Part shown: one piece after another, positions 28,632 through 37,500 of the stretch | Layout: each line of letters begins with the position of its first letter | How positions within the stretch are numbered: the first letter of the stretch is position 1 | NCBI RefSeq assembly: GCF_900105305.1 | Contig: NZ_LT629765.1 | Coordinates: forward strand, 248,001-312,000 | Direction: 5' to 3' | From: Corynebacterium timonense | GTDB lineage: Bacteria > Actinomycetota > Actinomycetes > Mycobacteriales > Mycobacteriaceae | DNA: 64,000 bases | Position numbers and translations under genes: made by a program | The notes under the pieces: model-generated | What the model saw: the letters and a program-made list of their open reading frames with translations, nothing else | Told to the model about the DNA's origin: nothing | Database searches by the model: none

Positions 28632-29503
28632 ATCCGGTGCCGCCGGGGCGTGAGCATTGGGTGGTGTCGCCGCAGCGGGCGGCCGCCGAGTGGGTGGGCG
28701 GCTACCGGGGTTCCACCCGCGCATCTTATGGCCGGGCGTTGCGGGCGTGGTTGTGGTGGTGCGAGGATTCCCACCTCGACCCGTGGAGTGTGTCGCGCAT
28801 CCACATTGAGCGCTACTTGGCGACGATGCCTCCGAAAGCAGCGCAGGCGGCGGCGACCGCGATTTGTGGGTTTTACCGCGACGCCCACGGGCGCGGCCTC
28901 ACACGCACGGACTTGGCGTGGGGGGTGCGGCGGCCGCGTGTTGGGCGTGGACCATCCGGCACGTTTGCCACCCCCGACGAGCTGCGCCGCATCCTCGCCA
29001 CCGCTCGCACGGTGGAGGACGTGGATGTGCGCGCCCTGGTCTCCACTCTCATTGTGACGGGGTTTCGCCTCGGGGAAACGCTCGCCCTTGACGTCGATGA
29101 TTGTGACACAACGGATGGTGTGCGCGTCACACTGCTGCGCAAGCACGGCCACACCGATATTCTGCCGCTGCCCTCCCCGGCACGCGAGGATGTCGCCGCG
29201 CTGTTGTCGCGGCGCTCCACCGGGCCTGTGTTTCGCCATCGGGGGCGGCGCATGGACTCCCAGACAGCACGCCGCTGGGTCACGGCGATTGCGGAGGAAG
29301 CGGGGTGTGAGCAGCGGATCACCCCGCACTCGCTGCGCAGGTCTTTCGTCACCCTGGCCCGCGACCTTGGCCTTGAGGATGCGGAGATCATGGCGATGAC
29401 TGGGCATGTGGACGCGTCGATGATCGATTTCTATGATCGCGGGCGGCGGCAGCGCGACGGTGCCGCGGGGCGTGAGGTGGCGGCGTGGCTTGAGCAGGCA
29501 TGA
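28619..29503 (+). CDS. second tyrosine recombinase (XerC/D-like), cassette-borne
   Basis: The product has 294 residues with a SAM-like N-terminal DNA-binding domain (residues 20-95) and a full catalytic domain: Arg150 (TGFRLGE), Lys175, His237-x-x-Arg240 (PHSLRRS), His263 (TGHVDAS) and Tyr272. All six catalytic positions are present, so it should be active. It is shorter than the prophage integrase and lacks an arm-binding domain, as in Xer-type enzymes. It lies in the middle of the late region, on the opposite strand to the tail and lysis genes. It may mobilise the cassette, invert DNA or resolve dimers. The GTG start at 28619 is inferred from context. Confidence 0.88.
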   Translation: MEALNPVPPGREHWVVSPQRAAAEWVGGYRGSTRASYGRALRAWLWWCEDSHLDPWSVSRIHIERYLATMPPKAAQAAATAICGFYRDAHGRGLTRTDLAWGVRRPRVGRGPSGTFATPDELRRILATARTVEDVDVRALVSTLIVTGFRLGETLALDVDDCDTTDGVRVTLLRKHGHTDILPLPSPAREDVAALLSRRSTGPVFRHRGRRMDSQTARRWVTAIAEEAGCEQRITPHSLRRSFVTLARDLGLEDAEIMAMTGHVDASMIDFYDRGRRQRDGAAGREVAAWLEQA

Positions 29504-29530
29504 AAAAAGACCCCCACCTGGTGGTGGGGG
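29503..29530 (-). terminator. intrinsic terminator of the leftward late operon
   Basis: The stem CCCCCACC/GGTGGGGG (29511-29530, perfect 8 bp, 4-nt loop) is followed on the minus strand by six T residues. It lies just past the last lysis-region gene and between convergent transcripts. It should stop late transcription before the recombinase cassette and so isolate the tail-fibre genes further left. Confidence 0.8.
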
Positions 29531-29857
29531 CTAGTCGTCGTTTTCGGTGGGGTTTTGTAGCACCCATTCGTCGAACCCGAGGAACGGGGGCCTGGGCAAG
29601 CCGAGTGTGATAAGCCAGCGGTCGTAGGCGTCGCGGCGGGCGGCGCGCTGTTCGAGGGCGTCAATCCGCTTGTCGCGTTCCTCAAGCTGCCGATCGAAAA
29701 ATTCTTTGATCTCTTGTGTCAGCAACTGCCAACCGGCGGGCGCGGCCGCTTCGCGGTCGCTTTTGGCTTTCACCCGCACACCAAAAAAGGTCAGCACAGC
29801 ACCGATGACGCCGATGATTAGGGTGACGAGTTCGCCACTAGGATTTCCGAAGCTCAT
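29531..29857 (-). CDS. single-span membrane protein with coiled coil (holin-like accessory)
   Basis: This encodes 108 residues: one N-terminal membrane span (about 11-28, LVTLIIGVIGAVLTFFGV), a charged coiled coil (about 45-75, EFFDRQLEERDKRIDALEQ) and a hydrophilic end. This layout matches small phage membrane proteins next to holins. Start at 29857 rather than an upstream Met because that extension has no fitting features; it overlaps the upstream gene by 20 bp. Function probably in lysis timing. Confidence 0.7.
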   Translation of the reverse strand: MSFGNPSGELVTLIIGVIGAVLTFFGVRVKAKSDREAAAPAGWQLLTQEIKEFFDRQLEERDKRIDALEQRAARRDAYDRWLITLGLPRPPFLGFDEWVLQNPTENDD

Positions 29858-30305
29858 TGGCAACAGCTCCCTCCGGGATGACATCGCGGGACCCGCGCCA
29901 CACCGCCCACACCACAAGCAGGGCAACGCTGGCGTAGCCGACGGCGGGGAGCCAGGCGCGTGGCGACTGGTCGATGATTGCGTCGGCGATGAAGCTCATC
30001 GCCCACACGGCATGCAGGCCCACTCCCAGGCCGAGGCTGATGGGGGCGAGCCTGCACACGGCCAGCGACACGAGGCATAGTGCGCCGACGGTGATCCAGA
30101 TGGCTGCCCACCACCCGATGGGTAGCAAAAGTTCGGCGGGGTGTGATCCTGCCCCCGGGCCGCCGAAGTAGATCGGCAGGTAGGTCACGCCGCGCAGGAG
30201 AAGCCCCGCCCCGACGATGACTAGTGCGGGGGCGTCGGTGAGAAGCCACGCCCGCACCCGTAGTGCCGCGGGTTGGATGCGTGCTGGTAGGTGCTCGATG
30301 GGCAT
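29838..30305 (-). CDS. four-span membrane protein in lysis module
   Basis: The 155-residue protein has about four hydrophobic segments (near 26-44, 62-83, 91-107 and 122-137). No enzymatic motif is visible. It lies between the holin-like gene and a single-span membrane protein, immediately after the endolysin, so it is likely a second holin or other membrane component of lysis. Such four-span proteins accompany holins in several actinophages. The exact role is unproven. Confidence 0.6.
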   Translation of the reverse strand: MPIEHLPARIQPAALRVRAWLLTDAPALVIVGAGLLLRGVTYLPIYFGGPGAGSHPAELLLPIGWWAAIWITVGALCLVSLAVCRLAPISLGLGVGLHAVWAMSFIADAIIDQSPRAWLPAVGYASVALLVVWAVWRGSRDVIPEGAVANELRKS

Positions 30306-30314
30306 GACTCTCCC

Positions 30315-30671
30315 CTATTCGTGGTCGAGACGATGCGAACCGCCCGCCACGTCATCGAGGGGCGGATCGTGCGGGTTGGCGGTAGGGATGCCGGCGAGCT
30401 CGGCTGCGGCGGCGCCGGCGACCAGGGCATCAGTGTCACGGGGCTCGGTGGTCGTGACGAGGCTCGGGGTGCCCGGTTCTGCGGCCCCTGCGGAGGCGAT
30501 GGAGGTCAGGACGGACAGGACGGTGGCGGTGGCGGCGATGCCGAGCATCTCCTCCCAGCCGAGCTCCCAGACGGGCACGGCGGTGCCGACGCCGATTGCG
30601 GCGACAAGGGACTGGGCGAAAGTCTTGACGGCGCGCTCCGCGGCGCCCTTCCAAAAGGTGGTGGCGAACAT
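30315..30671 (-). CDS. holin, r1t family
   Basis: This encodes 118 residues. The N-terminus FWKGAAERAVKTFAQSL is the signature of the r1t-type holin family. It is followed by two hydrophobic spans (about 22-34 and 42-60) and a hydrophilic C-terminus. Holins accumulate in the membrane and open it at a set time so the endolysin reaches peptidoglycan. The gene starts 2 bp after the endolysin stop. Confidence 0.85.
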   Translation of the reverse strand: MFATTFWKGAAERAVKTFAQSLVAAIGVGTAVPVWELGWEEMLGIAATATVLSVLTSIASAGAAEPGTPSLVTTTEPRDTDALVAGAAAAELAGIPTANPHDPPLDDVAGGSHRLDHE

Positions 30672-30673
30672 GG

Positions 30674-31960
30674 TTATCGTCCTTCCTTGATGTTCTTGAG
30701 TTCGGCGAGCTCGGCCTTGAGTTCGTCTTGACGGGTGAGAACGAGTGCCAGCATTTCCGGCACGGTCGCGTAGTCACCGGGTTTGGAGCTCGCGTTGTCA
30801 ACGAGCTGGGAGACGGACCAACCGCCGTACTGCCCAGCGTCGCGGCCGCCGGTGAGCTGCTGGCGGATGTCCTTCGCGTCGGAGATGAGGGGGCCGATGA
30901 AGCCTTTGATGAAGTCGGTGAAGAAGTTGGGGGTGAGCACGTTGGGGGTCTCCTTAGGTGGGTTGAGGTTGTCGCGGACGTAACCGAGGTAGACGTCCCA
31001 CGGGAAGCCAATGCCGGGGTCGACGTGGTCGGTGCCGCCCCACGCCTGGCCGGTTTCCAAGTGGCCGGCGAATCCTTTCTTCCCGGCGCGTAGGTCAGCG
31101 GCTGAGAGTTTGATTGGGGGGATGTTGTACTTTCGGCACCATTCGGCGTCGCGTTTCGCGGCTTCGCGCAGCATCCGGTCGTATTGGAGCCATTGGACGC
31201 GGGTTTCGGTGCCCCACAGGACGAAGGAACGGTGCAGGCCAATGTTGTTGCCGTAGTTGCCGCTGGACCAGGTGAGCCAGTCGTCGGTGTTCTCGATGAG
31301 GTGCTTGATCGTCGTGTCCGACAATTCGTGGTAGGAGCCGGACTGCGAGCGGATTTGGTAGTTGGCTACGTTCTCCGCCGGTGTGCCGGGGGCATTCACG
31401 GTGACGTGGATGATGATGTTCTTAATCTGGTGTGTGGGGCGGGGTTTGCCGAAGCTGAAGCGCGGCGACCAATCGAGGACGTTCATGGCGGGGGCTTTCC
31501 GTTGTGGTGGTGCAGGTGCCTGTGGGGCGGGGTCGCCTGGCCAGCTGGCTCCGCGGAGCATGGTCATGGGGTCGAGGCGGTTAGGCCCCGGGGGAGACCA
31601 CGAGTAGCGGTGCCACTCCAGGTGGAGGTGCGGGGCGACCCCGCCGTTGGTGCGGGAGTCGGGGTTGATGCGGGCGATGCGCTGCCCCTCGCGCACCTTC
31701 TGGCCGACGCGCACCTCGGGGATGACGTGACCGTAGACGGTTTCCCCTCCCCCGTTGGCCGCTGGGTGGTCGACCGTCACCCACTGGCCGAAGCCACTGG
31801 CGGCCCCGGCCCTGGTGACGGTGCCGTCCTTCACCGCGAAAACCGGTTTCCCGCCCGACCCGCCTGTGAGCCCGAAGTCGGTACCCCAGTGGGTGGTGCC
31901 CCACCTCGGGCCGAATGGGCTTGTGACTTCGAAGCCGCGCTGAACCGGCATCGTGACCAT
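30674..31960 (-). CDS. endolysin: M23 peptidase plus N-acetylmuramoyl-L-alanine amidase
   Basis: The 428-residue lysin has two catalytic domains. Residues about 8-135 are an M23/LytM metallopeptidase with His24 and Asp28 (THWGTDFG) and the HLH triplet at 111-113, which cleaves peptide cross-bridges. Residues about 175-320 are an amidase_2-type domain with His185 (IIIHVTVN) and the His/Asp region TDHVDPG near 310. The C-terminal 90 residues may bind the wall. The length and both zinc sites are intact. It is followed at once by the holin. Confidence 0.9.
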   Translation of the reverse strand: MVTMPVQRGFEVTSPFGPRWGTTHWGTDFGLTGGSGGKPVFAVKDGTVTRAGAASGFGQWVTVDHPAANGGGETVYGHVIPEVRVGQKVREGQRIARINPDSRTNGGVAPHLHLEWHRYSWSPPGPNRLDPMTMLRGASWPGDPAPQAPAPPQRKAPAMNVLDWSPRFSFGKPRPTHQIKNIIIHVTVNAPGTPAENVANYQIRSQSGSYHELSDTTIKHLIENTDDWLTWSSGNYGNNIGLHRSFVLWGTETRVQWLQYDRMLREAAKRDAEWCRKYNIPPIKLSAADLRAGKKGFAGHLETGQAWGGTDHVDPGIGFPWDVYLGYVRDNLNPPKETPNVLTPNFFTDFIKGFIGPLISDAKDIRQQLTGGRDAGQYGGWSVSQLVDNASSKPGDYATVPEMLALVLTRQDELKAELAELKNIKEGR

Positions 31961-32027
31961 CGCGGCCCCCCTTTTACATGGCAGTTGCTTTTACTACCGC
32001 AAATGGTGGCCCGCTAGGGGAGTTGTC

Positions 32028-33590
32028 CTACGTCGCCAGCCCCAGGTCGCGGATCGTGGAGAAGATGTCGTTCATCCCCTCCACCATCTTCAAGTAGGGG
32101 TTCGTGAGGTTGCGTCTCTTCCCGACCCGCGGGGTCACCCTCACCCGCGAACCCACCTCGTCGACGATCTCTACCCCCGTGATGATGTCCGTCAGCGTCG
32201 CTCCCGACAGGTGCTCGTGCAGCTGCACCCGGTCGCCCACCCGGTAGCCGTGGATCGGCTTGCCGTTGTCGGCGGTGGAATCGTCGCCGAGAATCTTGGA
32301 GCAGCCGTCTACCATCTTCATCTCGATGGTTTGCCCGCCCTGCGCCTCCAGGAGAGCTCGCTCCGCGAGGGCGGAGGTGTCGTACGTGAACACACCCGCG
32401 CTGGAGCTGGTGAAACTCTCGCGCAGGTGGAACGGTCCCTCCGCAGCGCGACGCCGCACATCCACCCGGTCGGTGAACGCAAACACCGTGTCCTCCGTCT
32501 GGTTCTTCAGCACGGAGCCGATCATCCCGCCGACGATGCCGCCGATGGCCGTTCCGCCCGGGCCCAACACAGACCCCAGAGCACCACCAATCGCGGTGAT
32601 GATGCCCTGCACCGCGAAGTCGATGCCGAGGCCCATGAGCTCGTTGACCCAATCGTCGGATTTGCCGCCCACGACGGCGCGCACAGGGCCGGTGCCCTTC
32701 CCCGACAGGGTAATCGACTCGACCTCGCCCGAGCCGGTGGAGAAGCGCACATGCTCCCTCTCGCGGATGGGAGTGACCTGGATGATGATGCCGGGGCTCG
32801 TCGGTTTGAACAGGGACCCGCCGGTGGGGTTCATGGCGTTGTCGGCTTCGGCGCGCCTGGCCCGCGCTGAGTTCTCGCCCACCTCCAGTGTCTGATTGAG
32901 GACGTCGCCGACAGGGGTGAGGCGGGAGACCTCCAGCATCGACTGGCCTTGCACACCCAGCGGCACCATTTTGCCCGTCGGGAAGGGCTGCCCCGGCCAC
33001 CACATACGCACCGTCAACCCGTAGTCGTGCTCGTCGAGGACGTCGCGCAGCAGATCGGGCATGTAGGTCATGCGGGCCGACACATCCACCTTCGGGGACT
33101 TATCCAGGTGGCGCGGCGGCGGCATGAACAGGTAGGTCGGCAGGTCAGTGCGCGCCAGGTTCTCCAGCAGGTAGTGGTGCACCACCTGGAGCAGCGGCCC
33201 GTTCTGGTAGTCCCGCTTTTTCTGAAGCGCGAGCGGCAGTCTCGGCGAAGACATGGCCAGCAGGTGTGCCAGCTGAATCTCGTCCGATACCAGCGTGCAG
33301 GTCACAACTTCACGGCCGGGTTTGCCGGACGCCTCGTAGGACTGGACGCGTCCTGTCCACCGCCACCCGTTGTACTCGCAGGTGATCGGCACAACATCCT
33401 TGTCGGCCTGCATGAGACGCCCCGCCAGTGGGTGCGACGCTTCCACGACTAGCTCGCCCGTTCCGGCGGTGAACCCGAATTCCTCGGTGAACTTCGCGCT
33501 GATGTAGTGGCCGATGCGGCGGGCGTCGGTGTAGTCGTTGTTGTGGACGGTGATATTCAGGGGGTTCGTGCCGAACCGTGGTTCTACCAT
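32028..33590 (-). CDS. Gp37-like tail/baseplate protein
   Basis: This encodes 520 residues of the type called Siphovirus ReqiPepy6 Gp37-like. The N-terminal beta domains begin NPLNITVHNNDYTDARRIGHY. The middle has a Gly/Ala-rich hydrophobic stretch (about 300-355, IGGALGSVLGPGGTAIGG), and the last third contains LRESFTSSSAGVFTYDTS. It follows the Dit-like gene with a 7-bp overlap, the usual position of a tail-associated baseplate protein. Confidence 0.8.
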   Translation of the reverse strand: MVEPRFGTNPLNITVHNNDYTDARRIGHYISAKFTEEFGFTAGTGELVVEASHPLAGRLMQADKDVVPITCEYNGWRWTGRVQSYEASGKPGREVVTCTLVSDEIQLAHLLAMSSPRLPLALQKKRDYQNGPLLQVVHHYLLENLARTDLPTYLFMPPPRHLDKSPKVDVSARMTYMPDLLRDVLDEHDYGLTVRMWWPGQPFPTGKMVPLGVQGQSMLEVSRLTPVGDVLNQTLEVGENSARARRAEADNAMNPTGGSLFKPTSPGIIIQVTPIREREHVRFSTGSGEVESITLSGKGTGPVRAVVGGKSDDWVNELMGLGIDFAVQGIITAIGGALGSVLGPGGTAIGGIVGGMIGSVLKNQTEDTVFAFTDRVDVRRRAAEGPFHLRESFTSSSAGVFTYDTSALAERALLEAQGGQTIEMKMVDGCSKILGDDSTADNGKPIHGYRVGDRVQLHEHLSGATLTDIITGVEIVDEVGSRVRVTPRVGKRRNLTNPYLKMVEGMNDIFSTIRDLGLAT

Positions 33591-34516
33591 GCCTGCTCCG
33601 TCCTCGGGGTGTACGCGACCTCAACGCGAAAATCCGGGCCGGGGTTGCGTGGGGAAATGGTGAGCTTCGTGGCACGCCCACGGTCCACACCCCGCGGCGG
33701 CAGCGGCTTCGACCACCACACCCGGGGGAACAAGGGTCGAAGGTCCTCGCCACTGGTTGACATGAGCGCCGGCCACGTCTCATCAGTGTCGACAACGTAG
33801 CCGTAGACGGGATCTTTCCCCGCAAGGAGGTCGGCTTCGGTGCGCAGGGTGCGCGGGTCGGGCAGGAAGTGCACGTCATCACCCACCCCAACCTCGACGC
33901 CGGAGTGGGTGCCGGTAATCGCCCACCGCAGCCACGCCTCCTGGTCGCCGAGGTTGCGCATCTCCGCGGCAAACCCGGTGGCGGGGGTGAAGATGCGGGT
34001 TTCCTCGAAACGAGTCCAGAACGACTTGTCCGTGGTGAACGTGACCACCTCCCCGAGCTCACCGACAAGGCCCGGGGTGGCGTCGGCCATGTAGTCCACC
34101 TCTGCAATGGACTCGGGGCGCACGTCAATCCACCAGTAGCCGGACTCCTTCGACACGGCATAGAGGCGGGAGGGGGTCTTCCCGCGGCCCAAAGACTCGC
34201 GCCACAGGGCGTGCTGGCGGCGCGCCCACGCCGAAGACCGGGGGTCAGCCACCCACACCTTCAGAGTGATGCTGCCGCGCTCATCGACCGTGCCGCGGTA
34301 CAGGCCACCCTCCACCCCGACGAACTCCTGGTAGTCGTGCTTGAACGGTGCGCCCTGCAACCCCGTGGGGACAGTAGCGAGGCGGACGGGAGAGTCGGGA
34401 GCGTCAAACGCCCACCGGGTCTGGTGGTCCGCCCCGATGAGGAAGAACCGCAGGAAGTCCGCATCCTGGTAGGCGTCGCGGCGTTTCCACTCGCGCCCAG
34501 TGGTCATCAGGCTCAT
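33584..34516 (-). CDS. distal tail (Dit)-like protein
   Basis: The product has 310 residues, rich in beta strands and aromatic residues, without membrane spans. Position directly after the tape measure gene and before the Gp37-like protein is that of Dit, the hub joining tail tube and baseplate. The segment GTVDERGSITLKVWVADPRS resembles other actinophage Dit-like minor tail proteins. Its start overlaps the tape-measure stop (ATGA), so the two are coupled. Confidence 0.75.
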   Translation of the reverse strand: MSLMTTGREWKRRDAYQDADFLRFFLIGADHQTRWAFDAPDSPVRLATVPTGLQGAPFKHDYQEFVGVEGGLYRGTVDERGSITLKVWVADPRSSAWARRQHALWRESLGRGKTPSRLYAVSKESGYWWIDVRPESIAEVDYMADATPGLVGELGEVVTFTTDKSFWTRFEETRIFTPATGFAAEMRNLGDQEAWLRWAITGTHSGVEVGVGDDVHFLPDPRTLRTEADLLAGKDPVYGYVVDTDETWPALMSTSGEDLRPLFPRVWWSKPLPPRGVDRGRATKLTISPRNPGPDFRVEVAYTPRTEQAW

Positions 34517-37500
34517 TTCAGCATCACACTCCCAATGGCCTGGTTTAGCTGGCGGGCCGCGTTGTCGAGCTGGCCTTTCAAATACTGGCGTGGGTCGTTG
34601 ATCTGCACCGGCCCGTTGAACACCGCACCCACCGCGTTCGTCGCCGCCTGCTGGGCACCCATCTTCGTGCGGTAGGACGCGGCATCCATGTTCAACCCGA
34701 GGGAGCCGAGGGACGTGGACGCGCCGGTGGAGAAGTCCAACTTGCCCTCAATCAGGCCCGGGAGTGCCGCACCAACCAGGTTAAGCATGCTCATCACGTC
34801 CACGCCCAGCCGTTTTCCGGTCTCCGCCCAAATCTCCAGGGAGCGGGCCTTCTTGTTCGACGACAAGGGGATGTATGCCTCCGGGCCCGCCTCAGCCCAA
34901 AGCACCGCGGAACCCTCGTTGATGGATGCCTGGCGGGCGTTGCCGAGGATGCCGCCGTTCGCCATCGCCGTGACCTGCATGGGCGTGCCGGTCGAACTGT
35001 ACTGCTGGAGGAGGCGTTCCGCCTCCGCCATGCGTTCGGCGTAGCGGCCGGGGAACGCGGAACGCTGCACACGCTGGGCGTGCGCGCCCGGGTCGCCGAC
35101 GTTGTAGTTCTCCTTGACGAGTGCGTCGTAGAACATTCCGGCGGAACGCTCCGGGCTCATCCGGTCCGCAGTCGTGCCCCACGCACCATTCGCCCGCTGC
35201 TGGAACAGACCCACACTGTCGTGGTCGTAGCCCACAGCATCGTGCGGCATCTGCATCGACGCTGGATCAGCCGGGTTGGCGTACACCTTCAGGTCGGACT
35301 CCACCAGGGCAGTCGCCAACGCAATCTTGATGCCCCTATCGGTGATGCCTCGCCGGCGTCCCTCTTGGATGATGGCGTCGGCGTACGTGTTGCCGGTGGT
35401 GCCGGACACGCGCTCTAGCCCTTCAGTGGGGACGAGGACGTCGGCGTCGAGGGCGTTGAGTGCTGTTTCCTGCTCGGCAACTTCGCGCTCCAGTGCTTCG
35501 ATTTCGCGCTGGAGTTTGGCGACCCTGTCTTCTGCTTTGGCGACACGTTGGTCGGCCGCGGCTTTCTGCGAGTCGGTGGCCTTAGAGTTGCTGCGGGTCT
35601 CGTCGCGTTTCATCTTGGCGATGCGCAGGTCCTCTTCGGCCAGGGGCAGGGTGTCGCGTTTGTCGTCGAGGGATTCGGATTTCGATGCGATGCTGCGGGC
35701 GAGCTTGTCAGCGTCCTTCCCTGTCCTCTGCCCGGATTTTTCGGACAGCTCAGAGTACAAGCCGATGGCCTGGCCCCACGAGACGATATCGTCGTCCATG
35801 ACGGTGCCGGTCTGCTTGGCGTAGATCGCTGCCGCGAGCTCCAGGACGCTCCCATCCTTGATGAGGGTTCCGGCCCCGTCGTTCAGTTCGCGCTGCGGGT
35901 CTGTGTCGGGGGTGGTGGCAAGCGATGCGCCGTACGCCTCGGATCGGGTAGGTGTGGCCGGGGAGAAGGCGGCGGGGCGGGGGCCGGTTTGGCCGACAGC
36001 GCCGTCGAGGGCGTCGAAGTAGTCCAGCCCCTCCCCCGGTGCCAGCGGGTGCGCACCAGGCAAGTAGTACCAGTCGGTGAAGCCGCGGCCCTCCAACGGG
36101 CCAGCCTTCCCGCCGATGGTGAACCCGCCGCCGGTGTTGCCGCCGGACTCGATGTAGGTGCCGTTGTCGAGCTGCATAGCGGTGTGGCCACCACCAGGCC
36201 CACCGTTGAGGAACGCGACACGGGTGTCGCCGCTGGCGCCGCGCCCGCGCCGGAAGTTCTTCCGCGACAGCCACGAACCCTCGGATGCGGTGGCGGTGCG
36301 CGAATCCCACTCGTCTAGACCGAGGATCGCGTTCACGCCGAGGGAGATAGCGCCGGAGCAGTCCACCCCAGCCTTTGACCAGCCGCCGAAAATGTAGGGG
36401 GTGCCATGCATGTAGGCGAGCTTCTTCTCCACGGCCGCGCCGGGCACGATCCCGCCGTCTGCGAGGGCGATGGCCTGCCCGTCGTTGGTGACCAGGTTGT
36501 AGCCGAAGCGGGTGGCGACGGCATTGAGGATGCGGGTGGAGCGGTCACGCTTCGACTCCGCGAGCGGGATGTACGCCTCGCCGCCGGTCTCGGACTCGCC
36601 GTGGACTCGGTAGGTGCCGGAGGTGGTGATGGTGGCGCGGTGCGCCGGCTCCTTGCGCGGGCCCGCCATCGCCTGGTCCAGGGCGCGGGTTGTGCCGCCG
36701 TCCGCGAATGCCACCGCCTCCTGTCGGCCGTTGTACACGCCACCCTCGGCGTCGCCGCGGCTGAAGATGTCGGTGATCCGGCGGGTGATGTTCACGACGT
36801 GCTCGGAGAACGTGTTGACCGCCTGCGGGGCCAAAACGTTGCGGATGTGGTTCGCGGTCTCGTTCGCGTTGTCCGTGACGATGACCTGCCCGTTCGGCAA
36901 GGTTGTGGTCTTGATGCCGAGTTCCTTCAGGCGCGCCATGTTCTCCGGGGACGTGTCCGAAATCGCCACATGGCCAGGGGGGAGCGCCTGCGTGGCAACC
37001 CCAAGGCTTGCCAGGTTCGCCAGGTTCTCCCCGGTCGTGTCAGTGATAGCGACATGCCCGCCAGGCAAAGTCACGGTCTGAATGCCGAGCTGTTGCAGCG
37101 CGGAGCGCACTTTCGGTGTGTCATCGGCGATACGCACCGACCCGGACGGCAGCGTCTGGGTCTGGATGCCAAGCTCGGTTAGTGCAGTGCGCACGAAACT
37201 GACGTTGTCGTTGACGTGCAGCTGGCCAGTGATCGGGTTCTGCACCGCCGCTTTAAGGTCGAGCTGCTTGTTCAGGAGCTCGGACAGGTTGTCCTTCAAT
37301 GTGACCTCACCCGTCACTGGGTTCTGGGTTGCCAACCCCAGGTCGATGAGTCGCTGCTTGACCTCCGGGGTGTTATCGGACAAGTTCACACGACCATCCG
37401 GCATCCTGGTCGCTTTCGCCCCGATTTCGTCGAGCATAGCCATGATGTTCATGCCGTCCGGGAAGGTCAGCTTCACCTGACCATTAGCGCCTTCCTCCAC

